DNA of 64,000 nucleotides from Companilactobacillus bobalius (GTDB lineage: Bacteria > Bacillota > Bacilli > Lactobacillales > Lactobacillaceae), in assembly GCF_009764355.1 (NCBI RefSeq), contig NZ_LNUA01000076.1:1-64000 (forward strand). The letters are read 5' to 3'. The stretch's first letter is position 1. Every line of letters begins with the position of its first letter. The position numbers and the translations under genes are program-made. Positions 17,621 to 26,687 of this stretch are shown in pieces. Below the pieces are notes generated by a model. That model saw only the letters and a program-made list of their open reading frames with translations, did no database searches and was not told where the DNA came from.

Positions 17621-18277
17621 ATGAAAAAACATCTCATAGCATTAATTTATATTGGAATTGTAATAATAATGATTATTACAATTTGGATTTTATCGAAAAA
17701 AGAAAAGAAGGTATCAAAAACTATTACAACAATGATTTTAGCCACTGTACCAATGTTACTTAATATAGTGACAGAGTGGAAAGTTGAAAATGATAAGGTA
17801 CATACTGAAAAGTTAGAGAACAATATAACGCGTCAATCAATTGAAATAACTACAAATAATAGTATAAATACGACTGACGAATTGAGACGTGATTTTGGTC
17901 CTTTTGCAGCGGGGAATAGTTCAGATATTGATTCTTTAAGAGAAAGAGTAAAAGTTAGTATCGAAAATATAGAATTTGATTTACATTCTCTAGAGGGATA
18001 TAGAAAAAATAGTAGAATTGCGGCTGAACTTTATGGGAGTCTTTCTACTATACGTGAGTCATTGAAAGAGGATACTGTTAAAATTGATAGTAAAAATTAT
18101 GCTGATTCCTCATACTATAAGAACATTTTTGCAAAATATAATTATTGGTATACAATGTTTCAGGATTTCAAAAATAATAATTATAAAAAAGTTAAAATAG
18201 AATCAGATGTGCTGTATGGTGAGTACAATAGGTATAAATTACATGGAACTAGTATAAATATGTATGTTGAAAAATGA
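17621..18277 (+). CDS. Hypothetical membrane protein
   Basis: A 218-residue protein I do not recognise. Two hydrophobic segments (about 6-25 and 35-50) sit at the N-terminus, then a polar, charged, probably helical domain: VTEWKVENDKVHTEKLENNI, ITTNNSINTTDELRRDF, SLRERVKVSIENIEFDLHSL. The ribosome binding site is weak. Codon use is AT-rich like cluster 1. Its last 39 bases overlap the end of the opposite-strand GT14 gene, an unusual arrangement that suggests a recombination junction. No function proposed. Confidence 0.55.
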   Translation: MKKHLIALIYIGIVIIMIITIWILSKKEKKVSKTITTMILATVPMLLNIVTEWKVENDKVHTEKLENNITRQSIEITTNNSINTTDELRRDFGPFAAGNSSDIDSLRERVKVSIENIEFDLHSLEGYRKNSRIAAELYGSLSTIRESLKEDTVKIDSKNYADSSYYKNIFAKYNYWYTMFQDFKNNNYKKVKIESDVLYGEYNRYKLHGTSINMYVEK

Positions 18278-19189
18278 GGTTTTAGTTTGCAATATCGTTT
18301 CCAAATTAAATTTCCGAGAAAACAAATGTCCCAAATCCCGACCATATTCCACCTTATCCCAATCATCACTAGACCAAGTATAGGGAGAGCCATCCCACCA
18401 ATTGATATACCGCAGATTACCCTGCAACTCATCAGGTCGATCATGCACAGGCTGAGGGTGGTAAACAGTATCCTTAAATTTCTCATTGTTCAACAAAACA
18501 GTAGGAACAAACAATTCATCACAAAGAAAAGCATGTCGGAAAGTCCAATAAATAAAGTCCTTCCGGCTGACTAAATATCTAACAGCCGCATCATTTAAAC
18601 TAACCCAATTAGAGGCATATTTAATAGGTGGCAAACTAGCTTTTCTACGTTTGGTAACGCCAGTAATCTTTTGAATTTCAAAGTTGATTCTTTCCAAGAT
18701 ACGAAAGAACTTCTTAGCATACTTATTCAAACTAGATCTACCATAAAATCGAATAAAATAGTGTTCATACAAAACCCGTTCAGGTATCTTAACTTTTTGA
18801 TAGATCTCCTGACAGGGAATGGTCAGAAAAATCATATCGGAATGTTGGTCAAAGAGGTTATGAATATAATTCTGATTGCGTAGCGGCAAATCTTGGCCGG
18901 AGATTAGATGGTAATAACCATACTTATCATGTTCACTGGCGATTTCAAACAATTCCATTTCGGCTGCAATTTGGGAGTAAGTACCCCAAGTGATTTTTAT
19001 ATCATGCAATATTAATAACGTCGTTTTCTCAACACAAGTGTGTAACTTCTGCTTGTCTTGTTGAGTTAGCGACGTTTTTTTGTCGATTAAAAGATAAATA
19101 TCATTTCTTGAGTCATCCAATAGCGTTAATAGGAATCCTAGTTGTTCAAATTTATTATCCGCAATAATCAAATATGCATGTTTAGTCAT
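18239..19189 (-). CDS. Core-2/I-branching (GT14) type glycosyltransferase
   Basis: A 316-residue enzyme of the beta-1,6-N-acetylglucosaminyltransferase (GT14) family. Visible features are KHAYLIIADNKFEQLGFLLT at the start, YYHLISGQDLPLRNQNYIHN (about 90-109), KYASNWVSLNDAAVRYLV, FLCDELFVPTVLLNN and NLRYINWWDG (about 265). ATG 19189 is chosen over TTG 19204 because GGAG lies 9 bases before it. It is transcribed against both EPS clusters and lies between them. The final dozen residues run through the end of the gene at 17621, so the natural C-terminus may have been replaced. Confidence 0.88.
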   Translation of the reverse strand: MTKHAYLIIADNKFEQLGFLLTLLDDSRNDIYLLIDKKTSLTQQDKQKLHTCVEKTTLLILHDIKITWGTYSQIAAEMELFEIASEHDKYGYYHLISGQDLPLRNQNYIHNLFDQHSDMIFLTIPCQEIYQKVKIPERVLYEHYFIRFYGRSSLNKYAKKFFRILERINFEIQKITGVTKRRKASLPPIKYASNWVSLNDAAVRYLVSRKDFIYWTFRHAFLCDELFVPTVLLNNEKFKDTVYHPQPVHDRPDELQGNLRYINWWDGSPYTWSSDDWDKVEYGRDLGHLFSRKFNLETILQTKTSFFNIHIYTSSM

Positions 19190-19454
19190 GATTGGCATCT
19201 CCAAGGCATAACTTTTTGATAGATATTAGCACATTAATTTTTAGAATTAAAAAATAATCATATAAAAGTAGGTGTTTCATACATTAAGTCTAATCGAGGG
19301 CTTAATGATGAATGTTTATGGAAAATGATAGTACTATGACAATCAGAAACCTTATGAGGGACTGGTTTCATGAAAGCTATGAGTGGCTTTTGTGCAATTA
19401 GTGTTTCGTGAGGTTTTTTGCATACCCTAAATTCTATTCATTAGGAGGAGCAAA
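19190..19454 (+). promoter_or_regulatory. EPS cluster 2 leader with successive inverted repeats
   Basis: No gene. Three consecutive potential hairpins precede the first EPS gene: CATTAAGTC/GGCTTAATG (19282-19307), GAAACC/GGTTTC (19346-19369) and AAAGC/GCTTT (19373-19390). The last is followed at a distance by GGTTTTTTG (about 19413). This may be a transcript leader involved in attenuation or processing; I see no known riboswitch. The 14-mer found before cluster 1 is absent. Confidence 0.35.
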
Positions 19455-20231
19455 TTGGAAAATCAACAAAAAATCAGTGTGTTGCGGATTTGGGAGATAA
19501 TTCGAAAACACATTCGTATGATTATCGGTACCGCATTCTTTGTAATCATTATCTCCATTTTTGTAACTTTCTTCGTTATGACGCCTAAGTACAGTGCCAC
19601 AACTGAGATTTTGGTCAACCGTAAAGCTTCTTCTGATGCGGAAGCTAGTCAGTTTCAACAAGCTCAAGCTGATGTGCAATTGATCAGTACTTATAAAGAT
19701 ATCATTACCAGTCCCACAGTTTTAAACGAGGTTAATCAACGAGTTCATGATTATCCCGGTTATCAAGGTGCCGGTAATTTATCCAAATCTTTATCGATTA
19801 GTAATGCACAGAACTCGCAGGTGTTCTCTTTAACAGCTAAATCGACGGATGCGGGAACTGCGGCCGCTATTGCTAATGAGACCGCCAGTGTCTTTAAGAA
19901 ACGTGTTGGTAAGTTGATGAGTGTCGACAATGTTTCGGTTGTTTCTAAAGCTACAGTTGATCCGACACCAACAAGTCCTAAGAAAATTTTAAACGTCTTG
20001 ATTGGAATTGTTTTAGGTATCATCTTCGGTATCGCGTTTGCCTGTTTGAAAGAGTTAAGCAATAGTGCTGTCACTACTGAAACTGAGTTAAGTGATGAAT
20101 TAGGTTTGACCAGCTTGGGAATTGTCGATGAGATTGACCAAAAAGTAATTGAACAGACAGATACTAAGAAGTCAGTTGTAGACGAACCAACTTTAAATAC
20201 TGTCGATGAAAGAAATTACAGGAGGGTTTAA
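19455..20231 (+). CDS. Polysaccharide co-polymerase / chain-length regulator (Wzz/CpsC type), cluster 2
   Basis: A 258-residue homologue of the cluster 1 protein. Helix 1 covers about 22-43 (ending FVTFFVMTPKYSATT), helix 2 about 178-198, preceded by DPTPTSPKKIL. The outside loop keeps QADVQLISTYKDIITSPTVL and ISNAQNSQVFS. TTG at 19455 follows GGAGGAG at a normal distance. It opens EPS cluster 2. It should pair with the kinase at 20237, although with such similar loops cross-talk with the cluster 1 kinase is conceivable (inference). Confidence 0.9.
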   Translation: MENQQKISVLRIWEIIRKHIRMIIGTAFFVIIISIFVTFFVMTPKYSATTEILVNRKASSDAEASQFQQAQADVQLISTYKDIITSPTVLNEVNQRVHDYPGYQGAGNLSKSLSISNAQNSQVFSLTAKSTDAGTAAAIANETASVFKKRVGKLMSVDNVSVVSKATVDPTPTSPKKILNVLIGIVLGIIFGIAFACLKELSNSAVTTETELSDELGLTSLGIVDEIDQKVIEQTDTKKSVVDEPTLNTVDERNYRRV

Positions 20232-20236
20232 ACCAA

Positions 20237-20977
20237 ATGTTAAATTTCAAAAATAAGCATAAAAAATTAGATAATTACAGTTTGCATCATGGTGTTGGTC
20301 TGGTTGCTTCGGATGATCCTAACGGTATCATTTCGGAACAATTTAAAACGATTCGGACTAACATTCAGTTTTCATCGGTTGATAAGCCCTTGAAATCAAT
20401 TCTATTTACTTCGTCAGAACCTTCTGAAGGTAAGTCTACTGTCAGCAGCAACATTGCCGTGACTTGGGCGCAACAGAATGAAAAAGTTCTATTGATTGAT
20501 GCCGATCTACGTCGACCTACGGTTCATCAAACCTTTAATGTTGATAACAAAAAAGGTTTATCCAATTATCTATTGGGCAACGCAACTTTTGAAGAGATTA
20601 TACAACCAACTGATTTTCACAACTTGTACGTCATTACGAGTGGTCCAATTCCACCTAATCCTTCAGAGTTGCTTGGTAGTAATAAAATTAAACAATTATT
20701 TACCAGACTATCAGAAAGTTTTGGACTATTAATTTTAGATGCACCGCCAATCAATACAGTAACGGATGCTCAGGTTCTGGCCAATTTAGTTGATGGTGTG
20801 ATTTTAGTTGTTCCACAAGGAATTGCTAATAAGGCTGCTGTTGCTCATGCTAAACAAGCTTTGTTGATGGTTCACGCACACATCTTAGGGGCAGTAATGA
20901 ATCGAGTCATTCGTGACCAACATTATGGTTATTACGGGAGTTATTACGGTTTAGAGAAATATCAGAGAAAGAGTTAA
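20237..20977 (+). CDS. Bacterial tyrosine kinase (CpsD/EpsB type), cluster 2
   Basis: A 246-residue BY-kinase. Walker A is SEPSEGKST (60-68), Walker A' is VLLIDADLRRP (84-94), Walker B is LLILDAPP. The tail has a shorter tyrosine cluster (HYGYYGSYYGLEKY). It closely resembles the cluster 1 kinase but is followed by a priming transferase instead of a PHP phosphatase. Dephosphorylation would have to come from the cluster 1 phosphatase or an unlinked one. Confidence 0.94.
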   Translation: MLNFKNKHKKLDNYSLHHGVGLVASDDPNGIISEQFKTIRTNIQFSSVDKPLKSILFTSSEPSEGKSTVSSNIAVTWAQQNEKVLLIDADLRRPTVHQTFNVDNKKGLSNYLLGNATFEEIIQPTDFHNLYVITSGPIPPNPSELLGSNKIKQLFTRLSESFGLLILDAPPINTVTDAQVLANLVDGVILVVPQGIANKAAVAHAKQALLMVHAHILGAVMNRVIRDQHYGYYGSYYGLEKYQRKS

Positions 20978-21042
20978 TGAAGTATATCCGAGGAGAGAAT
21001 TTAAATTGACTGGAAAGCCTAATGGCTTTTGGGGCAGGATAA

Positions 21043-21708
21043 ATGATCGAATCGAAACATGAGAAGTATAAGAAGTTACATTTTGACATTGAAACAGCTT
21101 GGTATCTGTTTATCAAGCGACTATTCGACATTCTTGTTTCAGCGTTGGCATTAATCTGTTTGTGTCCAATATATCTGGTCATTGCCTTAGTAGATCACTT
21201 GAGTAAGTTTAATCGCGGACCAGTGTTATACGGGCAAGTACGAATGGGGCTCCATGGACAAAAATTTAAAATGTATAAGTTTCGTTCTATGGTCGTTAAC
21301 GCAGACGAAGAACTGCACGCTGATAAGAAACTGTACGCAGAATACGTTAAAAATAATTTTAAACTGCCACCAGATGAAGATCCACGTATTACCAAGCTAG
21401 GGAGATTCTTGAGAAGATCTTCAATTGATGAGATACCGCAGTTTATCAATATTTTTAAGGGTGATATGAGCTTGGTAGGGCCAAGACCAGTAGTCGAGGA
21501 TGAACTGAAGGAATATGACCGTAAGAAATTATTATCAGTTAAACCTGGCGCCATGGGGCTTTGGCAAGCGTCAGGTCGCAGTAAAGTTGGCTATCCCAGA
21601 CGAGCTGAAATTGAGATGCATTACATTGATGAAGCTTGTTTAACAGTCGATTTGAAAATTATCTTAGCTAACTTTGTCGATATTTTTAAGGAAAACGGGG
21701 CTTATTGA
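21043..21708 (+). CDS. Priming sugar-phosphate transferase, cluster 2
   Basis: A 221-residue polyprenyl-phosphate sugar phosphotransferase with one helix (about 24-46, ILVSALALICLCPIYLVIAL) and the catalytic motifs KMYKFRSMVVNADEEL, SSIDEIPQFINIFKGDMS, LVGPRPVVEDEL and GLWQASGRSKVGYPRRAEIE. It differs from the cluster 1 enzyme (GLWQVSGRNDVGFDEM), suggesting a different subtype and possibly a different first sugar. GGGGCAGG precedes ATG 21043. A short out-of-frame TTG ORF at 21007 with a fair RBS overlaps the start and is probably chance. Confidence 0.92.
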   Translation: MIESKHEKYKKLHFDIETAWYLFIKRLFDILVSALALICLCPIYLVIALVDHLSKFNRGPVLYGQVRMGLHGQKFKMYKFRSMVVNADEELHADKKLYAEYVKNNFKLPPDEDPRITKLGRFLRRSSIDEIPQFINIFKGDMSLVGPRPVVEDELKEYDRKKLLSVKPGAMGLWQASGRSKVGYPRRAEIEMHYIDEACLTVDLKIILANFVDIFKENGAY

Positions 21709-21709
21709 T

Positions 21710-22483
21710 ATGGATGCAAAAGTACTCGTAGCGGCACATAAAGTTTTTCCAATGCCAGTTGATAAAAAGACATATCTACCAGTTTTGGTAGGAGCTGTTA
21801 AAAATTTTAAACAAGGTATTAAGTTTCAACGTGATGATACTGGCAAGAACATTTCTGAAAAGAACCCTCATTATAACGAGTTGACCGCAATGTATTGGGC
21901 CTGGAAGAATTTTGATACGTCAGACGCAATTGGACTCGTACAGTACCGCCGCTTTTTCAAATCATATGAAGATAAAAATGGTCCACTGACTGATGAAGAG
22001 ATTGCCGATATTTTGAAGACAACTGACGTTATTTTGCCAACTAAGCGGCACTACTATATTGAGACGAATTATTCGCATTACGTTCACGCCCACAAGAGTG
22101 ACCCCTTAGATAAATTACGTTACGTGATTGCGACTTACTATCCTGATTACTTAGATTCCTTTGATAAAGTGATGCATCGTCGCAGTGCACACATGTTCAA
22201 CATGTTTATCATGAAGAAACAATTTTTTGATCAATATTCTCAATTTCTGTTTAACGTCTTAGACATTTTGGAACAACAACTGGATATCTCGAACTATTCG
22301 CAACAGGATTCACGCGTTTATGGTTATCTGGGCGAATTGTTAATGGATGTCTGGGTCGAGAAGAATCGGGTTCGTTATACCGAAGTTCGTTGGTATGAAG
22401 TGGGTCCCAAGCATCTGATGAAAAAATACTTCTATTTCTTCTGCCGGAGGTTTGGCTTAGAAGTAGGAAAGACGCACTTCTAA
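21710..22483 (+). CDS. DUF4422 glycosyltransferase-like protein, cluster 2
   Basis: A 257-residue DUF4422 protein homologous to the one at 5602. It keeps HYNELTAMYWAWKNF, IGLVQYRRFF, ADIL...DVILPTKRHYYIETNYSHYV, RRSAHMFNMFIMKKQFFDQY and QDSRVYGYLGELLMDVWV. ATG 21710 lies one base after the preceding stop; an earlier in-frame start at 21674 would overlap that gene by 35 bases and lose the family N-terminus. It ends TAATG with the next gene, so translation is coupled. Confidence 0.85.
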   Translation: MDAKVLVAAHKVFPMPVDKKTYLPVLVGAVKNFKQGIKFQRDDTGKNISEKNPHYNELTAMYWAWKNFDTSDAIGLVQYRRFFKSYEDKNGPLTDEEIADILKTTDVILPTKRHYYIETNYSHYVHAHKSDPLDKLRYVIATYYPDYLDSFDKVMHRRSAHMFNMFIMKKQFFDQYSQFLFNVLDILEQQLDISNYSQQDSRVYGYLGELLMDVWVEKNRVRYTEVRWYEVGPKHLMKKYFYFFCRRFGLEVGKTHF

Positions 22484-23532
22484 TGAAAAGAAAAGTTGCT
22501 ATCATCACACCTAAGTTATCGGGTAATGGTGGTACGGAAACGGTTCTGAAGACAGTTTTACAGGAAAATGAGTATTTTGAAAATTTAAATCGGATCGACT
22601 TAGTTATTTTGGGTGGTCACAAAAATAATCAATGGATCACTGAATTACCGACCAAAGTGAAAGTTCATTTTGCGACAGATAATCAAATTTTACGAATGTT
22701 GGTTTTGAGTTACTGGTTGTTGTTTGGTGGTTTTGAGCAGGTGATTTGTTTGAGTACAACTATCATTCATTGGTCAGCTTTAATCAGGAAAGTTTTCCGT
22801 AAACATTATTTGATAGTCTCTTGGATTCACTTCTCAATTTTTAATGAAAAGACAGTTGATCCTGACAAGTTGCATTATGCCGACTATCACTTAGCTATCA
22901 GTTCTGGTATCGTCAAGCAATTGGAATCATTGGGTATCAAAGCCGAACGAATTCGTTTGATTTTTAATCCAGTCGACAAAAAGAAACGAGTAATCATGCC
23001 AGCTGATGATGGTGTGATTCATTTAGCTTATGTCGGACGAGTGATGTTGAAGGGGCAAAAGGATTTGCAAGAATTGTTTGATGCGCTAACTCTTTTACCA
23101 CCACAGGCAGTTGTTTTACATATTTATGGCACTGGACAGATAGCTGAATGTAAGGCTTATCTGGCTAAACATCATGTAAAACAGACAGTTATCTGGCATG
23201 GTTGGGTGAAAGATCCATGGCAAGAGATTCGGACATTAGATGCGACGGTTTTGACTTCACAGTATGAAGGCTTTCCGATGGCTCTAGCGGAGTCAATCAG
23301 TTATGGCGTTCCCGGAATTGCTTCAGATTGTCCGACTGGACCGGCAGATATTATCGATTCAGAGAATGGGTTTCTCTATCGAGTCGGTGACGTCAAAGGT
23401 TTAGTAACTGACATTTTGAAGTTGATCAAGCAAGTACATTTCAATCACGTCACGGTGCAACAGACGTTAGGAAAATATGCGACTGATAAATTTTGCCAAC
23501 GTTTTTGGGCTAGTTTGGCGGAAATGAAGTAG
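22483..23532 (+). CDS. Glycosyltransferase family 4, cluster 2
   Basis: A 349-residue GT-B enzyme with KVAIITPKLSGNGGTETVLK at the N-terminus and the GT4 C-terminal domain: HLAYVGRVMLKGQKDLQELF (about 183-202), and TSQYEGFPMALAESISYGVP (about 258-277), whose E-x7-E pair binds the donor nucleotide sugar. SDCPTGPADII follows. Cluster 1 has no GT4 enzyme, so this belongs to the cluster-specific core. The ATG overlaps the previous stop by one base. Sugar specificity unknown. Confidence 0.92.
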   Translation: MKRKVAIITPKLSGNGGTETVLKTVLQENEYFENLNRIDLVILGGHKNNQWITELPTKVKVHFATDNQILRMLVLSYWLLFGGFEQVICLSTTIIHWSALIRKVFRKHYLIVSWIHFSIFNEKTVDPDKLHYADYHLAISSGIVKQLESLGIKAERIRLIFNPVDKKKRVIMPADDGVIHLAYVGRVMLKGQKDLQELFDALTLLPPQAVVLHIYGTGQIAECKAYLAKHHVKQTVIWHGWVKDPWQEIRTLDATVLTSQYEGFPMALAESISYGVPGIASDCPTGPADIIDSENGFLYRVGDVKGLVTDILKLIKQVHFNHVTVQQTLGKYATDKFCQRFWASLAEMK

Positions 23533-24525
23533 ATGATAAAAATGAAAATAACTTTGAGTATTATCATTCCGATGTATAACGCCGAGCAAACGATTGGTCG
23601 TTGTCTTGATTCAATTGAGCGACAACAAGTTGATTTTCCATTTGAAATTATCGTAGTTGACGATGGTTCAACTGATGACTCGATTGGTTGTATTGAAGCG
23701 TATCAGAAGAAATTTGCCAATATTGAATTATTCAGACAACAGAATTTGAAACAGTCCGCAGCTCGTAATAATGGCCTAGATCATGCCAAAGGTGATTATG
23801 TCATGTTCTTTGACAGTGATGACATTGTTGAAAAAAATATGTTGCAGATCATGGTTCATAAAATTGAAGCTGACAATGATTTGGTTATGTGTGGAATCAA
23901 AAAAATCTATCCGGATAAGACAGTTGTGGAAGATCAAACCGACCTAACTGGTGCTAAGAATGAAAAAGATTTGATCACCAATTATTTGGATAAAAATAAG
24001 GAATTCGACACTGGCTTGTGGAACAAAATTTTTCGCAGGAGTCTGATTCAAGGGCACCAACTCCGTTTTAATAATGGCAATTTCTTCGAGGATTCACTGT
24101 TCAATCTGCGGTACTTGTTGAATTGCCGACCGGGAAAAGTTGTCTTCATCAATCAGATACTGTACGACCTCTACAAGACTTTGGGAACAACAACAACTTC
24201 GTTCAATCCCAAGATCAGCTATTGGGCTAGTAAGTATGAAAATAAGGTACAAGCAATTTTGAATAGTCGCGGACTACATGTCAAAACAGCGATTATCAAT
24301 GCTTTTAAGATCAGAACGACGTTATATATCATTCATCATCACATCAAATATGACACGAGTTGGAATAAGACAAAGCAAAGAAGATACTGGTCACTTTATT
24401 CAATTCCAGCGATTCTCAAGGCCTTGCAATATTTGCCAAAAAGATACGCAGCTGCGGTTATCTTAGCTAGATTTTCACCACAAACTTATATCCGTTTGTA
24501 CCAAAAGAAGAATCCAGTTACGTAA
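23533..24525 (+). CDS. Glycosyltransferase family 2, cluster 2 (first)
   Basis: A 330-residue GT2 enzyme: ITLSIIIPMYNAEQTIGRCL, IIVVDDGSTDDS, QSAARNNGLDHAKGDYVMF and FDSDDIVE (DxD, about 97). The downstream part has GLWNKIFRRSLI and FEDSLFNLRYL. The ATG at 23533 follows the previous stop directly; a second ATG at 23542 (MKITLSIIIP) is an equally plausible start. Similar overall plan to the two cluster 1 GT2 enzymes, but not a close copy. Confidence 0.9.
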   Translation: MIKMKITLSIIIPMYNAEQTIGRCLDSIERQQVDFPFEIIVVDDGSTDDSIGCIEAYQKKFANIELFRQQNLKQSAARNNGLDHAKGDYVMFFDSDDIVEKNMLQIMVHKIEADNDLVMCGIKKIYPDKTVVEDQTDLTGAKNEKDLITNYLDKNKEFDTGLWNKIFRRSLIQGHQLRFNNGNFFEDSLFNLRYLLNCRPGKVVFINQILYDLYKTLGTTTTSFNPKISYWASKYENKVQAILNSRGLHVKTAIINAFKIRTTLYIIHHHIKYDTSWNKTKQRRYWSLYSIPAILKALQYLPKRYAAAVILARFSPQTYIRLYQKKNPVT

Positions 24526-24548
24526 TTTTAGTTAGTCTGGTGAGCAAA

Positions 24549-25472
24549 ATGAAACAAGTTACAGCATTAGTAGTTACTTATAATCGTTTGAAACTTTTAA
24601 AAGAGAATATTGCCGCCATCACTGCACAAACTTATCCAGTGAAACATATTTTGGTGATCGACAATAACAGTCAAGATGGTACCAAAGAATATCTTGACTC
24701 GCTTCAAATCGACGGTTTGATCGTCAAACATTTAGCCAAGAATCTGGGCGGCTCAGGTGGTTTCTACGAAGGCATCAAAATCTTTGAAGAGCAATTGACT
24801 GATGATTTTGTTTGGATCATGGATGATGATACGATTCCGACTTCGACAGCTTTAAAAGAATTGAGTCAGTGTTGGTCAACGATTGGTCAATTTGGATTTT
24901 TAGCTAGCAATGTTCGCTGGATTGACGGTAAACCAGCTGTGATGAATGTACCAGCTATAGACCAGGCCCATTGGAGTAGCGACGACTTGGAAATCAGCGA
25001 CAATATCTTTTATCCACGAGTCAGTTCAGCTAGTTTTGTTTCCTTACTAGTGCCTCGAGAAGTGATTTCCGTCAAGGGTCTACCTTACAAGGAATTCTTC
25101 ATTTGGGAAGATGATGCCGAATATACCTCTCGAATCAGTCGGGAATACAGCTGTTATTTTGTTCCAGAAAGTATTGTCCATCATAAGACCAAATCTAATG
25201 ACGGAATTGACATCATAGATGAAAGTGGCAGTCGTTTAAGCAGATACTTTTATCTTTTCCGGAATAAAACTTTTCGTGCTCGTAAGGCCAAAGGTGCGGA
25301 GAAAATTAAATCTTTAGGTCGAATCGGAATTGAATATGGTCAAGTTTTGTTTAGCCACAAGGTACATCAACGGTTTAAGAAATTGGGCATCATGTCCAAA
25401 GGTATTATCGAGGGCATGTACTTCAATCCAAAAATTCATTACGTATTGAACGCCAAAACTAAGGGTGACTAA
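24549..25472 (+). CDS. Glycosyltransferase family 2, GlfT-like, cluster 2
   Basis: A 307-residue enzyme of the GT2 type seen in rhamnosyl- and galactofuranosyl-transferases. It has VTALVVTYNRLKLLKENIAA, HILVIDNNSQDGTKEYL, LGGSGGFYEGI, VWIMDDDTIP (the catalytic DDD, about 90), FFIWEDDAEYTSRI (about 197) and IVHHKTKS. The WEDDxE block and the glf gene two positions on make a galactofuranosyltransferase plausible (inference). ATG 24549 is preferred over GTG 24540 because GGTGAG lies 6 bases before it. Confidence 0.85.
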   Translation: MKQVTALVVTYNRLKLLKENIAAITAQTYPVKHILVIDNNSQDGTKEYLDSLQIDGLIVKHLAKNLGGSGGFYEGIKIFEEQLTDDFVWIMDDDTIPTSTALKELSQCWSTIGQFGFLASNVRWIDGKPAVMNVPAIDQAHWSSDDLEISDNIFYPRVSSASFVSLLVPREVISVKGLPYKEFFIWEDDAEYTSRISREYSCYFVPESIVHHKTKSNDGIDIIDESGSRLSRYFYLFRNKTFRARKAKGAEKIKSLGRIGIEYGQVLFSHKVHQRFKKLGIMSKGIIEGMYFNPKIHYVLNAKTKGD

Positions 25473-25496
25473 TCTCAAGGAGGGACTGATGATGAC

Positions 25497-26675
25497 ATGA
25501 ATTTTGGAATGGTTTATGCAGTGCTATTAGTACTCTTTTTGATTTTTGGTTACATCTTCAAAGAAAATGATCTCAAACATTATTTTTTGATTAGCGATAT
25601 TCTGTTAGCTTTACCAGCTTATGTGGCTAATCCGATGAATGGTGTCTACTTCGATACAGTTCGTTTTCAATATATTTTGGATCAGATTCGTGATGCTAAT
25701 TTAATTTCAGGCTTGAGTGGTGGATTAAATTGGGTACTGAATTATTCAGAGTATGCCGCTGAACCGGTGGTGGCTGTGTATATTTGGATCTTTAGCTTTT
25801 TCAAAAATAATGGGATGTTCTTCTTCATAACAACGTTCTTATTCCTGATTTTTCTGTCGCATTTGTTATTGAAAGTTGGCAAGTATTTCAAAGTTTCGCA
25901 CTGGAATCTGATTTTGATTCAGTTTGTGATTCTGACAACTTTTAACTTGTTTTACCAAATTGAGGGAATTCGTAATTTCTTAGCCTTTATGATTTTCGCC
26001 TGGGCTATCTTCACCGATTTGACCGCAACACAAAAGCATGAAAAAGTCGAAGCCATTATTGCTTACATCTTCTGCATGTTCTTTCATCCCATTGCCATCG
26101 TGTTTGTCCTCTTCAGATTGTTACTGGCTTTGAAAAACAAATTTGTTTTCTTTGGCAATCACATTTTTGACGCAGTAGTGATGGTGATTCTTTTGATCTA
26201 TAACCATTTCATGACTTTCATCGTTAATCTTTTGGCTCAAGTCAGTGAGTTGCCAATGATGAGTTCACTATTTTCCAAGTCACAGAATTACGTTTATGGA
26301 CAAACTGAGTTTAGTGCTTCAACCGGTAGAGCGGAGGTTTCCTTCACCTCGATGGTTTTTGTAGCTTTGATTGTGGAGCTGCTGCTGTTCCTATCTTTGT
26401 ATAAAGATACGGTTTTACCAAAAGGTTATTTGACGCTCTATCTATATATCATCGCTTTTACAATTGGATCATTTATGAATTCACAGATTTACTTGCGAGC
26501 CATCATGTTACTGCTCTTCATGAGCGCACCTTTGAAGGCATTACTGTTTTCAACCGAACGACTCAAAGACAGAACGGCTTATCTGATGTTCTTCTATAAT
26601 TTGATGACTTACGCCACAGCCTTTGTACTCTTTGGATATTGGTACGTTGCAGTTTATCAGACCGTGGCACTTTGA
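25497..26675 (+). CDS. EpsG-family EPS polymerase, cluster 2
   Basis: A 392-residue membrane protein with about ten helices. The outside loop after helix 2 (YVANPMNGVYFDTVRFQYIL) and the helix containing QIEGIRNFLAFMIFAWAIFT carry the pattern of EpsG/Wzy-type polymerases, in which the conserved R...R-x-x-x-A helix is typical. It probably polymerises the cluster 2 repeat units. It is unrelated in family to the cluster 1 polymerase. AAGGAGG lies 12 bases before the ATG, with a short ATGATGACATGA in between. Confidence 0.85.
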   Translation: MNFGMVYAVLLVLFLIFGYIFKENDLKHYFLISDILLALPAYVANPMNGVYFDTVRFQYILDQIRDANLISGLSGGLNWVLNYSEYAAEPVVAVYIWIFSFFKNNGMFFFITTFLFLIFLSHLLLKVGKYFKVSHWNLILIQFVILTTFNLFYQIEGIRNFLAFMIFAWAIFTDLTATQKHEKVEAIIAYIFCMFFHPIAIVFVLFRLLLALKNKFVFFGNHIFDAVVMVILLIYNHFMTFIVNLLAQVSELPMMSSLFSKSQNYVYGQTEFSASTGRAEVSFTSMVFVALIVELLLFLSLYKDTVLPKGYLTLYLYIIAFTIGSFMNSQIYLRAIMLLLFMSAPLKALLFSTERLKDRTAYLMFFYNLMTYATAFVLFGYWYVAVYQTVAL

Positions 26676-26687
26676 TGGAGGTGCAAT

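Noticed and set aside
21007..21063. 18-codon TTG ORF with a fair RBS before the cluster 2 priming transferase
   Set aside because: It overlaps the next start out of frame; no sign of a conserved leader peptide.
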